In this document: piece after piece, positions 1 through 8,117 of the stretch
Layout of the letters: every line of letters starts with the position of its first letter
Numbering within the stretch: the first letter of the stretch is position 1
Origin: Pontiella desulfatans
GTDB lineage: Bacteria > Verrucomicrobiota > Kiritimatiellia > Kiritimatiellales > Pontiellaceae
Reading direction: 5' to 3'
Assembly (NCBI RefSeq): GCF_900890425.1
Contig: NZ_CAAHFG010000003.1
Location: forward strand, 1,054,001 to 1,118,000
Length of the DNA: 64,000 nt
The notes under the pieces: model-generated
The model's input: the letters and a program-made list of their open reading frames with translations, nothing else
What the model was told of the DNA's origin: nothing
The model's database searches: none
Position numbers and translations under genes: made by a program

Positions 1-2
1 CC

Positions 3-926
3 GATCTTGCGCCACAGATCATTACAGAAGGTGGAAAAACCATCATATCGACGGATAACGGAGTGCTTTGTGCCTTCGATCATCAAAAGGGCATTCCTGT
101 ATCACTCTCCATTGATGGACGCGAGCTGTTGGCTCCGACGGACAAGCTGAATGACCGCACCTTTGATCATAATCAGGCCCTGATCGATAATTATATGCGC
201 AAAGGACAAATGCGCCTGGAAGAGTTTGCAGAACTTAAGCTGGGAAATCTCAAGAAAACCGAGCCATCCAGGGTGGAGGTCAGAACGATTGAGAACAAGG
301 CTGTGGTGCGTATCACCACCTCATTTCGCAGCCTTGCAGGAGCAGGCTTCGATGAAACGCAAACCTGGAGCATTGATGGGAATGGACAAATTGAAGTGGT
401 TGAAACTGTCCTTCCGGTTGGGGGGCTGGGAGCGGATGTCTGGATTCCACGGATGGGACTTTGCTTTCAGTTTACCCGGGATCTGGATCAGGTGATGTAT
501 TATGGCAAGGGGCCGCATGGAAACTATTCCGATCGTTCATACAGTGCATGGATGGATCTCCACCAAGGTTCTGTTTCCGATTTTTATATTCCTTATGGAA
601 AGCCGCAGGACCATGGAAACCGCGAGGGAGTCCGTTGGATGAAGCTTGCTGACCAGCAAGGGCGCGGCTTAAAAATCATTGCGCCCTCGCCGCTGTCGAT
701 GAGCGTGCTGCCCTACACGCAGAAGGAACTGCAGGCCGCACGGCATACCGTTGATCTTCCAGAGTCGTCTGTTACAGAGCTTCGGATTGCTACCCGGGTT
801 TCCGGGGTGGGGAATGGGTCATGCGGTCCACCGACCCTGCCCGAATACCAGGCGCTCTCAGCACCTGCTGAATACCGTTTTGTGTTGGTACCCTTTTCAG
901 GTGAACAAGTCAGAGATGTACGTTAA
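3..926 (+). CDS. GH2 beta-galactosidase, C-terminal part (5' end outside window)
   Basis: The frame is open from the window edge, so this is the end of a larger protein; an ATG at 63 is probably internal because in-frame residues upstream continue the same domain. About 307 residues are visible. They match the C-terminal beta-sandwich (small-chain) region of large GH2 beta-galactosidases: the segment VWIPRMGLCF, then YYGKGPHGNYSDR, then an HGNREGVRW stretch and a final YRFVLVPF strand. The catalytic glutamates would lie upstream of the window. As the first gene of a run with six sulfatases, a GH16 and a GH3, it probably removes terminal galactose from a sulfated galactan. The substrate is inferred from context only. 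The next gene starts 17 bases after the stop. Confidence 0.85.
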   Translation, partial: DLAPQIITEGGKTIISTDNGVLCAFDHQKGIPVSLSIDGRELLAPTDKLNDRTFDHNQALIDNYMRKGQMRLEEFAELKLGNLKKTEPSRVEVRTIENKAVVRITTSFRSLAGAGFDETQTWSIDGNGQIEVVETVLPVGGLGADVWIPRMGLCFQFTRDLDQVMYYGKGPHGNYSDRSYSAWMDLHQGSVSDFYIPYGKPQDHGNREGVRWMKLADQQGRGLKIIAPSPLSMSVLPYTQKELQAARHTVDLPESSVTELRIATRVSGVGNGSCGPPTLPEYQALSAPAEYRFVLVPFSGEQVRDVR

Positions 927-943
927 TTTGCAGGAAATGAAAG

Positions 944-2332
944 ATGAAGAGATTGATCATTGCTTTAAGCGTTCTGGGTGCCTGCTGTGCCTTCGCTTCC
1001 GAAAAACAACCTAATGTCTTGTTTATTGCCGTAGACGACCTGAACCACTATGCCGGGTTCACGGGGCGTAATCCGCAGGCGAAGACGCCGAATATTGATC
1101 GGCTGGCCGCTATGGGCACGGCGTTTACACACGCCTACTGTACCGTTCCGGCGTGCAACCCTTCGCGCGGATCGCTGATGTCGGGCATGCGGCCGAGCAC
1201 GACCGGACTTTATGTGAACAGCCAGAAGTGGAAGGATTTCATTAAGGAAGGGCAGGGGCTGAACCACCACTTCAGGAATAACGGCTATTACACAGCGGCC
1301 ATGGGCAAGATCTACCATGAAAATACGAAGCCCATTGATTATCCGTCCGGTTGGGACACATATCCGTCGGTTCCTGTGGATGTGAACGGATCAAAAAAAC
1401 GGGATAAAGTGTCGAAGTATGAGGCCTATTTCGATCCGCTAAAGCACGATTTAACGGATGAGGATCTGGGTGACTGGCACACCGTGAATTTTGCAGTCGA
1501 ACAGTTGCAGAAAAAACACGATAAACCGTTCTTCATCGCGTGTGGTTTATATAAACCGCATATGCCGTTTGTTGTTCCCCGAAAATATTACGATCTCTTT
1601 CCGCTTGAAGAGATCGAGCTTCCTCCGCATCGGAAGGATGACCTGAATGATGTGCCGCCGATTGCGCACACGTTGCCGTCAAACAACGAGGACCATAAGC
1701 GAATGCTCGCAGATGATCGCTGGAAATCGGCCATTCAGTCTTACCTTGCAGCATGCGCCTACACCGATATGAACATCGGACGCCTGCTGGATGCGCTGGA
1801 AAAGAGTGGTCATGCAGACAATACCATTATTGTGCTCTGGGGTGATCATGGCTGGCATCTGGGCGAAAAACAGAAATGGCGCAAATTTACGCTTTGGGAA
1901 GAGGGCACTCGCGCCCCGCTGATCTGGGTTGCTCCCGGCGTCACCAGGCCCGGAACGGTCTGTCGCAGAACCGTGGACTTTCTGACGATTTATCCAACAC
2001 TGTGTGATCTCGCCGGGCTTCCGTTTCCGGCACACGTTGAAGGGAAAAGCCTGCGACCGTTGCTCGCCGATGTGAACGCGGAATGGAATGAACCTGCGAT
2101 TACGACGCATGGCTATATGAACCATGCGGTGAGGACGGATCGCTGGCGATATATCCGGTACAGCGACGGCAACGAAGAGCTCTATGACCATTCGAAAGAT
2201 GAGTACGAGTTTCAGAATCTTGCATCCAATCCGGAGTATCTAGCGGTTAAAAAAGAACTCGCCGCGCTGCTCCCGGCTATAAATACACCTATGGAAAAGA
2301 GTGGTGAGCAGAAAAAGAAGTCGCGGAAATGA
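944..2332 (+). CDS. S1-family sulfatase, iduronate-2-sulfatase-like
   Basis: A secreted type I sulfatase of 462 residues. Residues 1-19 form a signal peptide ending near AFA. The metal-binding DD pair is at 31-32 and the C-x-P-S-R signature (CNPSR) begins at Cys71, which in this family is oxidised to formylglycine by a sulfatase-maturing enzyme; no such enzyme is in the window. The MGKIYH segment and the later WGDHGWHLGE motif are typical of the iduronate-2-sulfatase-like branch of S1. It would hydrolyse sulfate esters on a polysaccharide or oligosaccharide outside the cytoplasm. The exact substrate cannot be read from sequence. It is co-directional with the GH2 gene upstream and the next sulfatase 28 bases downstream, which suggests one transcript. 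Confidence 0.9.
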   Translation: MKRLIIALSVLGACCAFASEKQPNVLFIAVDDLNHYAGFTGRNPQAKTPNIDRLAAMGTAFTHAYCTVPACNPSRGSLMSGMRPSTTGLYVNSQKWKDFIKEGQGLNHHFRNNGYYTAAMGKIYHENTKPIDYPSGWDTYPSVPVDVNGSKKRDKVSKYEAYFDPLKHDLTDEDLGDWHTVNFAVEQLQKKHDKPFFIACGLYKPHMPFVVPRKYYDLFPLEEIELPPHRKDDLNDVPPIAHTLPSNNEDHKRMLADDRWKSAIQSYLAACAYTDMNIGRLLDALEKSGHADNTIIVLWGDHGWHLGEKQKWRKFTLWEEGTRAPLIWVAPGVTRPGTVCRRTVDFLTIYPTLCDLAGLPFPAHVEGKSLRPLLADVNAEWNEPAITTHGYMNHAVRTDRWRYIRYSDGNEELYDHSKDEYEFQNLASNPEYLAVKKELAALLPAINTPMEKSGEQKKKSRK

Positions 2333-2360
2333 TGTGGCCTCTTTACGAAAAGGATGAGTG

Positions 2361-3758
2361 ATGTTTAAGAAATGGTTTATTCTATCGGTGATTGTCTGTG
2401 TCATGAGCCTGGGTGCGGAAGCCCGGGAGGAAGCGGAACAACCCAATATTCTTTTTATCCTGATTGATGATATGGGGTGGATGGATCTGGGATGTTATGG
2501 GAACAGGCTTCATCAAACACCGCATATTGATCGGTTGGCCGAGGAAGGGGTGCGCTTTACGCAGGCCTATGCGGCGGCACATATATGTTCACCGACCCGG
2601 GGCAGCATCATGACCGGCAAGTTTCCTGCGAGGACGCACATCACGGATTGGATCCCAGGCTGGAAGGAACCGGGCAAGCTGACTCCTCCGGACTGGCAAA
2701 TGTTTTTACCTGCCGGGGAATTCACGCTGGGCGAGATGCTGCAACAGGCCGGTTATCGAACCGCCTGGCTGGGTAAATGGCATTTGAATGAGGTGCCTGA
2801 AGGAAAACGGTCCGGTGCCAAAGAGGGCCATGAAGATCGTATTTCGACTCCGCAGCAGGACCACGGATTTGATGTCGGGACGCAAAACTGGCTGCTCAAC
2901 AGCAACAAGAATTCATCTGATCCGAAAGGGGTCTTTCAGTTAACCCGGGAAGCGCTGGACTTTATGGATGCGGCGGAAAAACGTCCTTGGTTTATCGGTC
3001 TGTCGCATTATTCCGTGCATTCACCGAAACGGTTTAACGAGACCGTTCGCCAGAAATATATTGATGCTTTAGGGGCCGAAGCGAATGCTGCGCAAGCGGG
3101 TTATGCGGCCATGGTGGACGCGCTGGATGAGAGCATCGGTCAACTGATGGCCGGCTTGAAAGAACGTGGACTTAATAAAAATACGCTGTTGGTCTTTTTC
3201 TCGGATAACGGCGGGCTGGAGGGGCCGACCAGTAATGCGCCGTTGCGGGCAGGTAAAGGGACGCTCTACGAAGGTGGGACGCGCGTTCCATTGATTGTGC
3301 GCTGGCCCGGAAAGGTGCCCCAGGGAAAAACGTCGGATGCGATGATCTGTTCCATAGATTTTTATCCCACCTTTGCCGCTGCTGCCGGGGTGAACCAGTT
3401 GAAACAGCAGGTGGACGGTATCAATGTGCTGGATCATTTTCTGAAGAATGCACCGGTCGATCGTGATGCGCTGTATTGGCATTACCCCCATTATCATAAA
3501 GGGAAACCGGGAAGCTCCATCCGCAAGGGCGACTACAAGCTGATCGAATTCTTTGAGAACGGGAGGCTGGAACTATATAACCTGAAAAATGATCCGGGCG
3601 AACGGTATGACCTAGCCACTGAACAGCCGGAAAGGGCCACGGAGCTGCACGGCATGCTGAAACAGTGGCGCATGGAGGCCGGGGCTCAGATGATGGCTAA
3701 AAATCCCGATTACAAAGTGGGGTCAACTAAGCCGGGTAAGAAGAAGGGCAACAGATGA
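2361..3758 (+). CDS. S1-family sulfatase, arylsulfatase-like
   Basis: A 465-residue secreted sulfatase. I chose ATG 2361 over the GTG at 2358 because a GAAAAGGA ribosome-binding site lies at 2346-2353, seven bases before the ATG. Residues 1-22 form a signal peptide. The DD pair is at 36-37 and the formylglycine signature CSPTR starts at Cys76, so this member has Thr where its neighbours have Ser. LGKWHLNE and FSDNGG supply the usual catalytic lysine/histidine and metal-ligand segments. The Lys-rich C-terminus (residues 450-465) is unusual but probably just a tail. It follows the previous sulfatase closely, and 364 bases of mostly non-coding DNA follow it. Confidence 0.9.
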   Translation: MFKKWFILSVIVCVMSLGAEAREEAEQPNILFILIDDMGWMDLGCYGNRLHQTPHIDRLAEEGVRFTQAYAAAHICSPTRGSIMTGKFPARTHITDWIPGWKEPGKLTPPDWQMFLPAGEFTLGEMLQQAGYRTAWLGKWHLNEVPEGKRSGAKEGHEDRISTPQQDHGFDVGTQNWLLNSNKNSSDPKGVFQLTREALDFMDAAEKRPWFIGLSHYSVHSPKRFNETVRQKYIDALGAEANAAQAGYAAMVDALDESIGQLMAGLKERGLNKNTLLVFFSDNGGLEGPTSNAPLRAGKGTLYEGGTRVPLIVRWPGKVPQGKTSDAMICSIDFYPTFAAAAGVNQLKQQVDGINVLDHFLKNAPVDRDALYWHYPHYHKGKPGSSIRKGDYKLIEFFENGRLELYNLKNDPGERYDLATEQPERATELHGMLKQWRMEAGAQMMAKNPDYKVGSTKPGKKKGNR

Positions 3759-3975
3759 ACTGGAAATCAGCGCTTTGATTCTTGGCCTGTATCCGTTGAA
3801 AACGTTGACGAAGGCGAGATTATTCCCGCTCAACCACCCGACAGGAATCCCGATGTTCCAATTCCTGACTTTATATGAGCATAAAGGCGAGCATCTGAGT
3901 TGCCGCAGATAGCGACATGGATGTCGCCTAATGGTCAGTTTTTTGTCGGGTCCGGGTTAACGCTGTATTGAATTC
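3759..3975. other. intergenic DNA, no gene seen
   Basis: No reading frame here has coding character. The stretch separates the second sulfatase from a small FecR-like remnant. Together with that remnant it breaks the otherwise tight spacing of the cluster, which suggests that a gene was lost here. Confidence 0.4.
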
Positions 3976-4119
3976 ATGTGCCATCTTATGAAATTGCCCG
4001 GTGACGAATCTAACGAGCGGTTGGATGCGCTGATTTCAGGGGATGAAGAAGCGCAAGTCTACTACCTCAGGTTAGGAATACTCTTGCAGGAGTTGGAAAA
4101 CGAATTCCGCGGAGAATGA
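3976..4119 (+). pseudogene. short FecR/anti-sigma-like N-terminal fragment
   Basis: A 47-codon frame starts at ATG 3976 and stops at TGA 4117. The peptide contains LDALISGDEEAQVYYLRL, which resembles the N-terminal helix of FecR-type anti-sigma proteins common in PVC bacteria, where a short acidic LLDGEL-like segment precedes a transmembrane helix and FecR domain. Nothing of those later parts remains before the stop, and the next sulfatase starts 54 bases later. I infer a remnant of a sigma/anti-sigma pair that may once have controlled this cluster. A functional micro-protein is the alternative. Confidence 0.35.
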
Positions 4120-4134
4120 AAGATGACGGATGTG

Positions 4135-4154
4135 AGCCGACTTTTAGTCGGCAT
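4135..4154 (+). repeat. short inverted repeat in sulfatase leader
   Basis: GCCGAC, then TTTTA, then GTCGGC forms a small hairpin just upstream of the ribosome-binding site of the sulfatase starting at 4174. It could modulate translation or be chance; its stem is only six pairs. Confidence 0.3.
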
Positions 4155-4173
4155 GGAAAGAATAAGGCACGTA

Positions 4174-5721
4174 ATGAAATTTAAATCTCTACTGGCATTA
4201 ATCGCTCTAGCGGTTGTGGTGCAAGGCGCTCCGCAGAAACCGAATGTGGTGTTGATTGTATGTGATGATCTGAATGACTATATCACCGGAATTCCTGGGC
4301 AGACCGGCCATTCACAAAGCATAACACCGAATGTCGAGAAGTTGGCTTCCTCGGGCGTCGCCTTTCGGCGCGCCTATTCCAACAACCCTGTTTGTGCGCC
4401 GTCAAGGGCCAGCTTTTTAACCGGTATCTATGGGCACCACTCCGAAGGGAATGTGTGGCCTAAATGGTATAAATTACCGGTGCTTAAAAACTCCAAATCC
4501 CTGATGCACTATTTTAGGGAAAACGGATACGAAGTTGTTGGTTCGGGAAAGTTGATGCACTACCTCAAAAAAGACGAGTGGTCTCATTTTGAACATCAAG
4601 CGGACTATGGTCCTTTCGCCTTCGATGGCAAAAACAATGTCGCCCACACGGATGTTCCGAAACCTTTTTCCGAAATCGGCTCGGTGGACGGATCCTACGG
4701 TTCCCTGGAAAGCCTGGGCTATCTCAACGACGATGACCCGAAGACGGGCTGGGTCCGTTCCGAAAACTGGGTGCGTAAACCTATGAGATACTCTAGTGAT
4801 ACAGATCGCGATCCCACGCCCGACGAACGCAATGCCGCGTGGGCTGCCACAAAACTCCGCGAATACGCTGCGGATGAGCACAGAAAGCCGTTTTTTCTCG
4901 GCGTCGGGTTCATCCGTCCGCACACGCCGCTGCATGTGCCTCAGAAATATTTCGATCGTTTCCCGCTCGATGAAATTCAACTTCCGCTGATCAAAGAAAA
5001 CGATAATGCTGACACCTATCTGAAGGATTACATCACGGATCCCACCAAGGAAAAGGGCCATCGCTACTTTAAAACGCTTGTTGAGTCCTATGGTGGCGAT
5101 ATGGAGCTTGCCATTAAGACCTTTACCCGAGCCTATCTGGCCTGTGTGACCGCTGTGGACGAATGCATCGGGCAGGTGGTGGATGCCATTGATGATGGGC
5201 CCCTTTGTGAAAATACAATCATTGTGCTGGTAAGCGACCACGGCTGGCAGATGGGCCAGAAAGATTTTCTGTTTAAAGGCGCACCCTGGGAGGAAGCCAC
5301 ACGCATACCGTTCATTGTACGTGCGCCCGGAGTCTCGAAGGCCGGCGGTGTGGCTGAGCATCCTGTTTCATTGATCGATCTCTATCCGACGCTCGTGGAT
5401 CTATGCGGTCTGGAAGGCGACACCAAAAAGAATGAAGACGGGCATGACCTCGATGGCTTCAGCGTGCGGCCCTTTCTGGAAGACCCGCAGGCACAAAACT
5501 GGGATGGTCCCGATGGGGCATTGAGTACCTTGAAAGGCGAGCACTGGACGCTGCGTACAAAATGCTGGCGCTATATCCGCTATTCAAACGGCGAAGAGGA
5601 GCTCTATGACCACGACAGGGATCCGCATGAATGGAATAACCTCGCCGAAAGCCCGGAATATTCAACAATCAAGGCCGAGTTATACCGCAAGCTGCGTAAA
5701 CAGGCTGAATTGGATCAATAA
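4174..5721 (+). CDS. S1-family sulfatase, iduronate-2-sulfatase-like
   Basis: A 515-residue secreted sulfatase. The start at ATG 4174 gives a clean signal peptide (MKFKSLLALIALAVVVQG) with AAGG at 4164-4167 as ribosome-binding site; the frame also opens at 4123 but those 17 residues are not signal-like. The DD pair is at 31-32 and the formylglycine signature CAPSR begins at Cys74. The VSDHGWQMGQK motif places it near the iduronate-2-sulfatase-like sulfatases, like the gene at 944, so the cluster probably holds two related exo-sulfatases with different specificity. Its stop codon directly abuts the start codon of the GH16 gene, indicating translational coupling. Confidence 0.9.
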   Translation: MKFKSLLALIALAVVVQGAPQKPNVVLIVCDDLNDYITGIPGQTGHSQSITPNVEKLASSGVAFRRAYSNNPVCAPSRASFLTGIYGHHSEGNVWPKWYKLPVLKNSKSLMHYFRENGYEVVGSGKLMHYLKKDEWSHFEHQADYGPFAFDGKNNVAHTDVPKPFSEIGSVDGSYGSLESLGYLNDDDPKTGWVRSENWVRKPMRYSSDTDRDPTPDERNAAWAATKLREYAADEHRKPFFLGVGFIRPHTPLHVPQKYFDRFPLDEIQLPLIKENDNADTYLKDYITDPTKEKGHRYFKTLVESYGGDMELAIKTFTRAYLACVTAVDECIGQVVDAIDDGPLCENTIIVLVSDHGWQMGQKDFLFKGAPWEEATRIPFIVRAPGVSKAGGVAEHPVSLIDLYPTLVDLCGLEGDTKKNEDGHDLDGFSVRPFLEDPQAQNWDGPDGALSTLKGEHWTLRTKCWRYIRYSNGEEELYDHDRDPHEWNNLAESPEYSTIKAELYRKLRKQAELDQ

Positions 5722-6555
5722 ATGATAAAGATGAAAAAAAACGGGTGTTTCGCCTGTATCCTGTTTTTCACCGGAAGCCTCTTTGCTGCGACGTCCGACT
5801 ATAAACTTGTTTGGGCAGATGAGTTCAGCCGGAACGGCGCTCCCGATCCGGAAAACTGGACGTTTGAGCACGGCCATGTGCGCAATCATGAGGCGCAGTG
5901 GTATCAGCCCGAGAACGCCTTCTGCACCAACGGACTGCTGGTGATCGAAGGACGGCGCGAGCGCGTCCCCAATACAAACTTCCTGCCCAACTCCAAGCAC
6001 TGGGCAACGAAGTGGAAGTTTGCCAAATACACCTCGTCCTGTCTCATCACCAAAGGGCTTCATAGTTGGAAATACGGGCGCTTTGAGATGCGTGCAAAAA
6101 TCGATGTTCGTGCAGGATTATGGCCGGCATTCTGGACGTTGGGTGTCGAAGGTGAATGGCCGGACAACGGTGAAGTCGATATCATGGAATATTACAGAGG
6201 CTCCCTGCTGGCAAACGCCTTTTGGGGATCGGGTAAACGTTTCCAGCCCAGAAAGAATGCCGCCAAAAAACCTTTGACGGAACTCGATGATCCCGATTGG
6301 GCGGATCATTTCCACATATGGCGTATGGACTGGAATAAGGACTCCATCAAGTTGTATGTCGATGACCTTTTACTTAACGAAATCGATCTGGAATTGACCT
6401 ACAACCCTCCGGGACACCCCATTGAAAATCCATTCCGCCAACCGCACTATCTGCTCGTCAACCTTGCCATTGGCGGAAGTGCAGGAGGTGATCCTGCTGA
6501 AACCGATTTTCCGGCACGCTACGAAATCGATTATGTGAGGGTATACCAAAAATGA
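5722..6555 (+). CDS. GH16 family endo-glycanase, secreted
   Basis: A 277-residue glycoside hydrolase family 16 protein. A signal peptide runs to about residue 23 (ending LFAAT). The catalytic signature ExDxxE is EVDIME with Glu151 as expected nucleophile, Asp153 as helper and Glu156 as acid/base; it follows WPAFWTLGVEGEWPDNG, the usual preceding strand. The catalytic domain fills the protein and no carbohydrate-binding module is visible. GH16 includes agarases, porphyranases, kappa-carrageenases and laminarinases. With sulfatases and GH2 nearby I favour a sulfated galactan as substrate, but laminarin-type beta-glucan cannot be excluded given the GH3 gene. ATG 5731 is an alternative start. The stop overlaps the start of the small ORF at 6552. 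Confidence 0.85.
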   Translation: MIKMKKNGCFACILFFTGSLFAATSDYKLVWADEFSRNGAPDPENWTFEHGHVRNHEAQWYQPENAFCTNGLLVIEGRRERVPNTNFLPNSKHWATKWKFAKYTSSCLITKGLHSWKYGRFEMRAKIDVRAGLWPAFWTLGVEGEWPDNGEVDIMEYYRGSLLANAFWGSGKRFQPRKNAAKKPLTELDDPDWADHFHIWRMDWNKDSIKLYVDDLLLNEIDLELTYNPPGHPIENPFRQPHYLLVNLAIGGSAGGDPAETDFPARYEIDYVRVYQK

Positions 6556-6665
6556 AGAAACTGTTGGTCGCCCTAAGCTTACTTTCCAATACCGTGCTAC
6601 CTGCCGCCCAGTCATGGTTCGGTAACGAGCATTGTACCGAAAAGGGGAGATGGTCCTATGCATAG
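6552..6665 (+). CDS. 37-residue signal-peptide ORF, possible truncated secreted protein
   Basis: This small frame starts at ATG 6552, overlapping the GH16 stop (ATGA), and ends at TAG 6663, overlapping the start of the next sulfatase at 6658. The peptide begins with a convincing signal sequence (MKKLLVALSLLSNTVLPAAQ) and then has only SWFGNEHCTEKGRWSYA. The two overlaps mean it is translationally coupled on both sides. It is probably the stump of a secreted enzyme whose body was deleted, kept because it links translation of its neighbours. A real short secreted peptide with one Cys is less likely. I do not recognise a family. Confidence 0.45.
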   Translation: MKKLLVALSLLSNTVLPAAQSWFGNEHCTEKGRWSYA

Positions 6666-8097
6666 GATACGATTCTGTATAGGCGCTCTGGCAGGGATGA
6701 TCGGGCTTGTTTCGGCCGGAGCGGTCCGCAGTCCCAACATCGTATTGATTATGGCCGATGATGTCAGCTGGGAAGCTTTCAGCTGCTATGGCGCGGAGGA
6801 TTATAAGACACCGAACATTGATCAACTGGCGGCGAATGGGGTTCGGTTCAATCACTGCTATTCCACGCCGTTGTGTACACCGTCGCGGGTGATGATTATG
6901 ACGGGGCAGTATAACTTCCGGAACTATACCGACTTCGGCTTTTTGGACCCTGCGAGTAAAACCTTTGGACATTTGCTTCAAGAGGAAGGCTACAAAACGG
7001 CCATTGCCGGTAAGTGGCAGTTGAACGGCTTGTACAATAAGAATAAACATCGTGACTGGAATGACAATGCGCGGCCCTTCAAGGCTGGGTTTGATGAATA
7101 TTGCCTGTGGCAGTTGACAAAGGGGAAGAGCGATAAGGATGGAGGGGGAGAGCGGTTCTGGAGTTCGCCACTGGAGACCAATGGACGTTTTGTGCAAGCC
7201 AGAGAAAATGCGGGTCGGTACACACCGGATATCATGAGCGACTTTGTTTGCGACTTTATTGAAAAGCATCGAAATGAACCTTTTTTTGTCTATTACCCAA
7301 CCGTGCTGGTGCACGATCCCTTTGTGCCGACGCCGGATACGATTGGTGATGGCGCGCGGGATCAGAGTGCCAACGAGCAGCCGGATGATACGAAGCAGGT
7401 CAAACGGAACTTTGTGGCGATGGTTGAATACCTGGACTACATCGTAGGCAAGGTGGTCCGGAAGCTGGAAGAGGTCGGCCAGCTTGAGAATACCCTGATT
7501 CTGTTCACGGCTGATAACGGAACCCACAAACAAATCAGTTCTACCTGGAATGGGGTGCGGATCGACGGCGGCAAGGGAACGATGACCGATATGGGAACCC
7601 ATGTGCCCCTGCTTGTGTACTGGAAGGGCCGGACCGAGACGGGTGCTGTTATTGATGATCTGGTTGACTTTAGCGATTTCTATCCGACGATTGCCGACGC
7701 TGCGGATATCACGCTTGCAGAGGACGATCCCATTGATGGCCGAAGTTTCCTGCCGCAGGCAATGGGGGAGGCGGGAAGGCCGCGAGATTGGGTGCTTTGT
7801 CATTATCAGCCCTATTGGGGCAAGTTTGATGTAGGTAAATTTATCCGGACGGCCGAGTACAAGCTATACGGCGACGGGCGTTTCTACCATGTGCCACAGG
7901 ATTTATACGAAATGCACAATCTGGCCGGCAGTATCCCTGACGGTGAAGTGGCGATCGTGAATGAACATCTTAAAATCGTTCTCGAACATACGCCGGATGT
8001 TCCTGGATTCCGGGTCGGGGAAAAACCGGTGCCGTTCAGGAAAATCAGTAATCGGGCGGTTTATCCCGGATGGGACCGTATCCCGGACTTTGAATAA
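6658..8097 (+). CDS. S1-family sulfatase with altered GKW motif
   Basis: A 479-residue secreted sulfatase with a signal peptide to about residue 21. The DD pair is at 34-35 and the formylglycine signature CTPSR begins at Cys73. The segment that is usually GKWHLG in arylsulfatases reads GKWQLNG, so the histidine normally next to the catalytic lysine is Gln. A TADNGTH segment supplies the later metal ligands. The enzyme probably remains active, since Cys and Lys are kept, but it may have a different sulfate-binding geometry or substrate. Its start lies inside the preceding 37-codon ORF, and GH3 follows 20 bases after its stop. Confidence 0.88.
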   Translation: MHRIRFCIGALAGMIGLVSAGAVRSPNIVLIMADDVSWEAFSCYGAEDYKTPNIDQLAANGVRFNHCYSTPLCTPSRVMIMTGQYNFRNYTDFGFLDPASKTFGHLLQEEGYKTAIAGKWQLNGLYNKNKHRDWNDNARPFKAGFDEYCLWQLTKGKSDKDGGGERFWSSPLETNGRFVQARENAGRYTPDIMSDFVCDFIEKHRNEPFFVYYPTVLVHDPFVPTPDTIGDGARDQSANEQPDDTKQVKRNFVAMVEYLDYIVGKVVRKLEEVGQLENTLILFTADNGTHKQISSTWNGVRIDGGKGTMTDMGTHVPLLVYWKGRTETGAVIDDLVDFSDFYPTIADAADITLAEDDPIDGRSFLPQAMGEAGRPRDWVLCHYQPYWGKFDVGKFIRTAEYKLYGDGRFYHVPQDLYEMHNLAGSIPDGEVAIVNEHLKIVLEHTPDVPGFRVGEKPVPFRKISNRAVYPGWDRIPDFE

Positions 8098-8117
8098 CCT
8101 ATAGAAAGAGATGAAAT

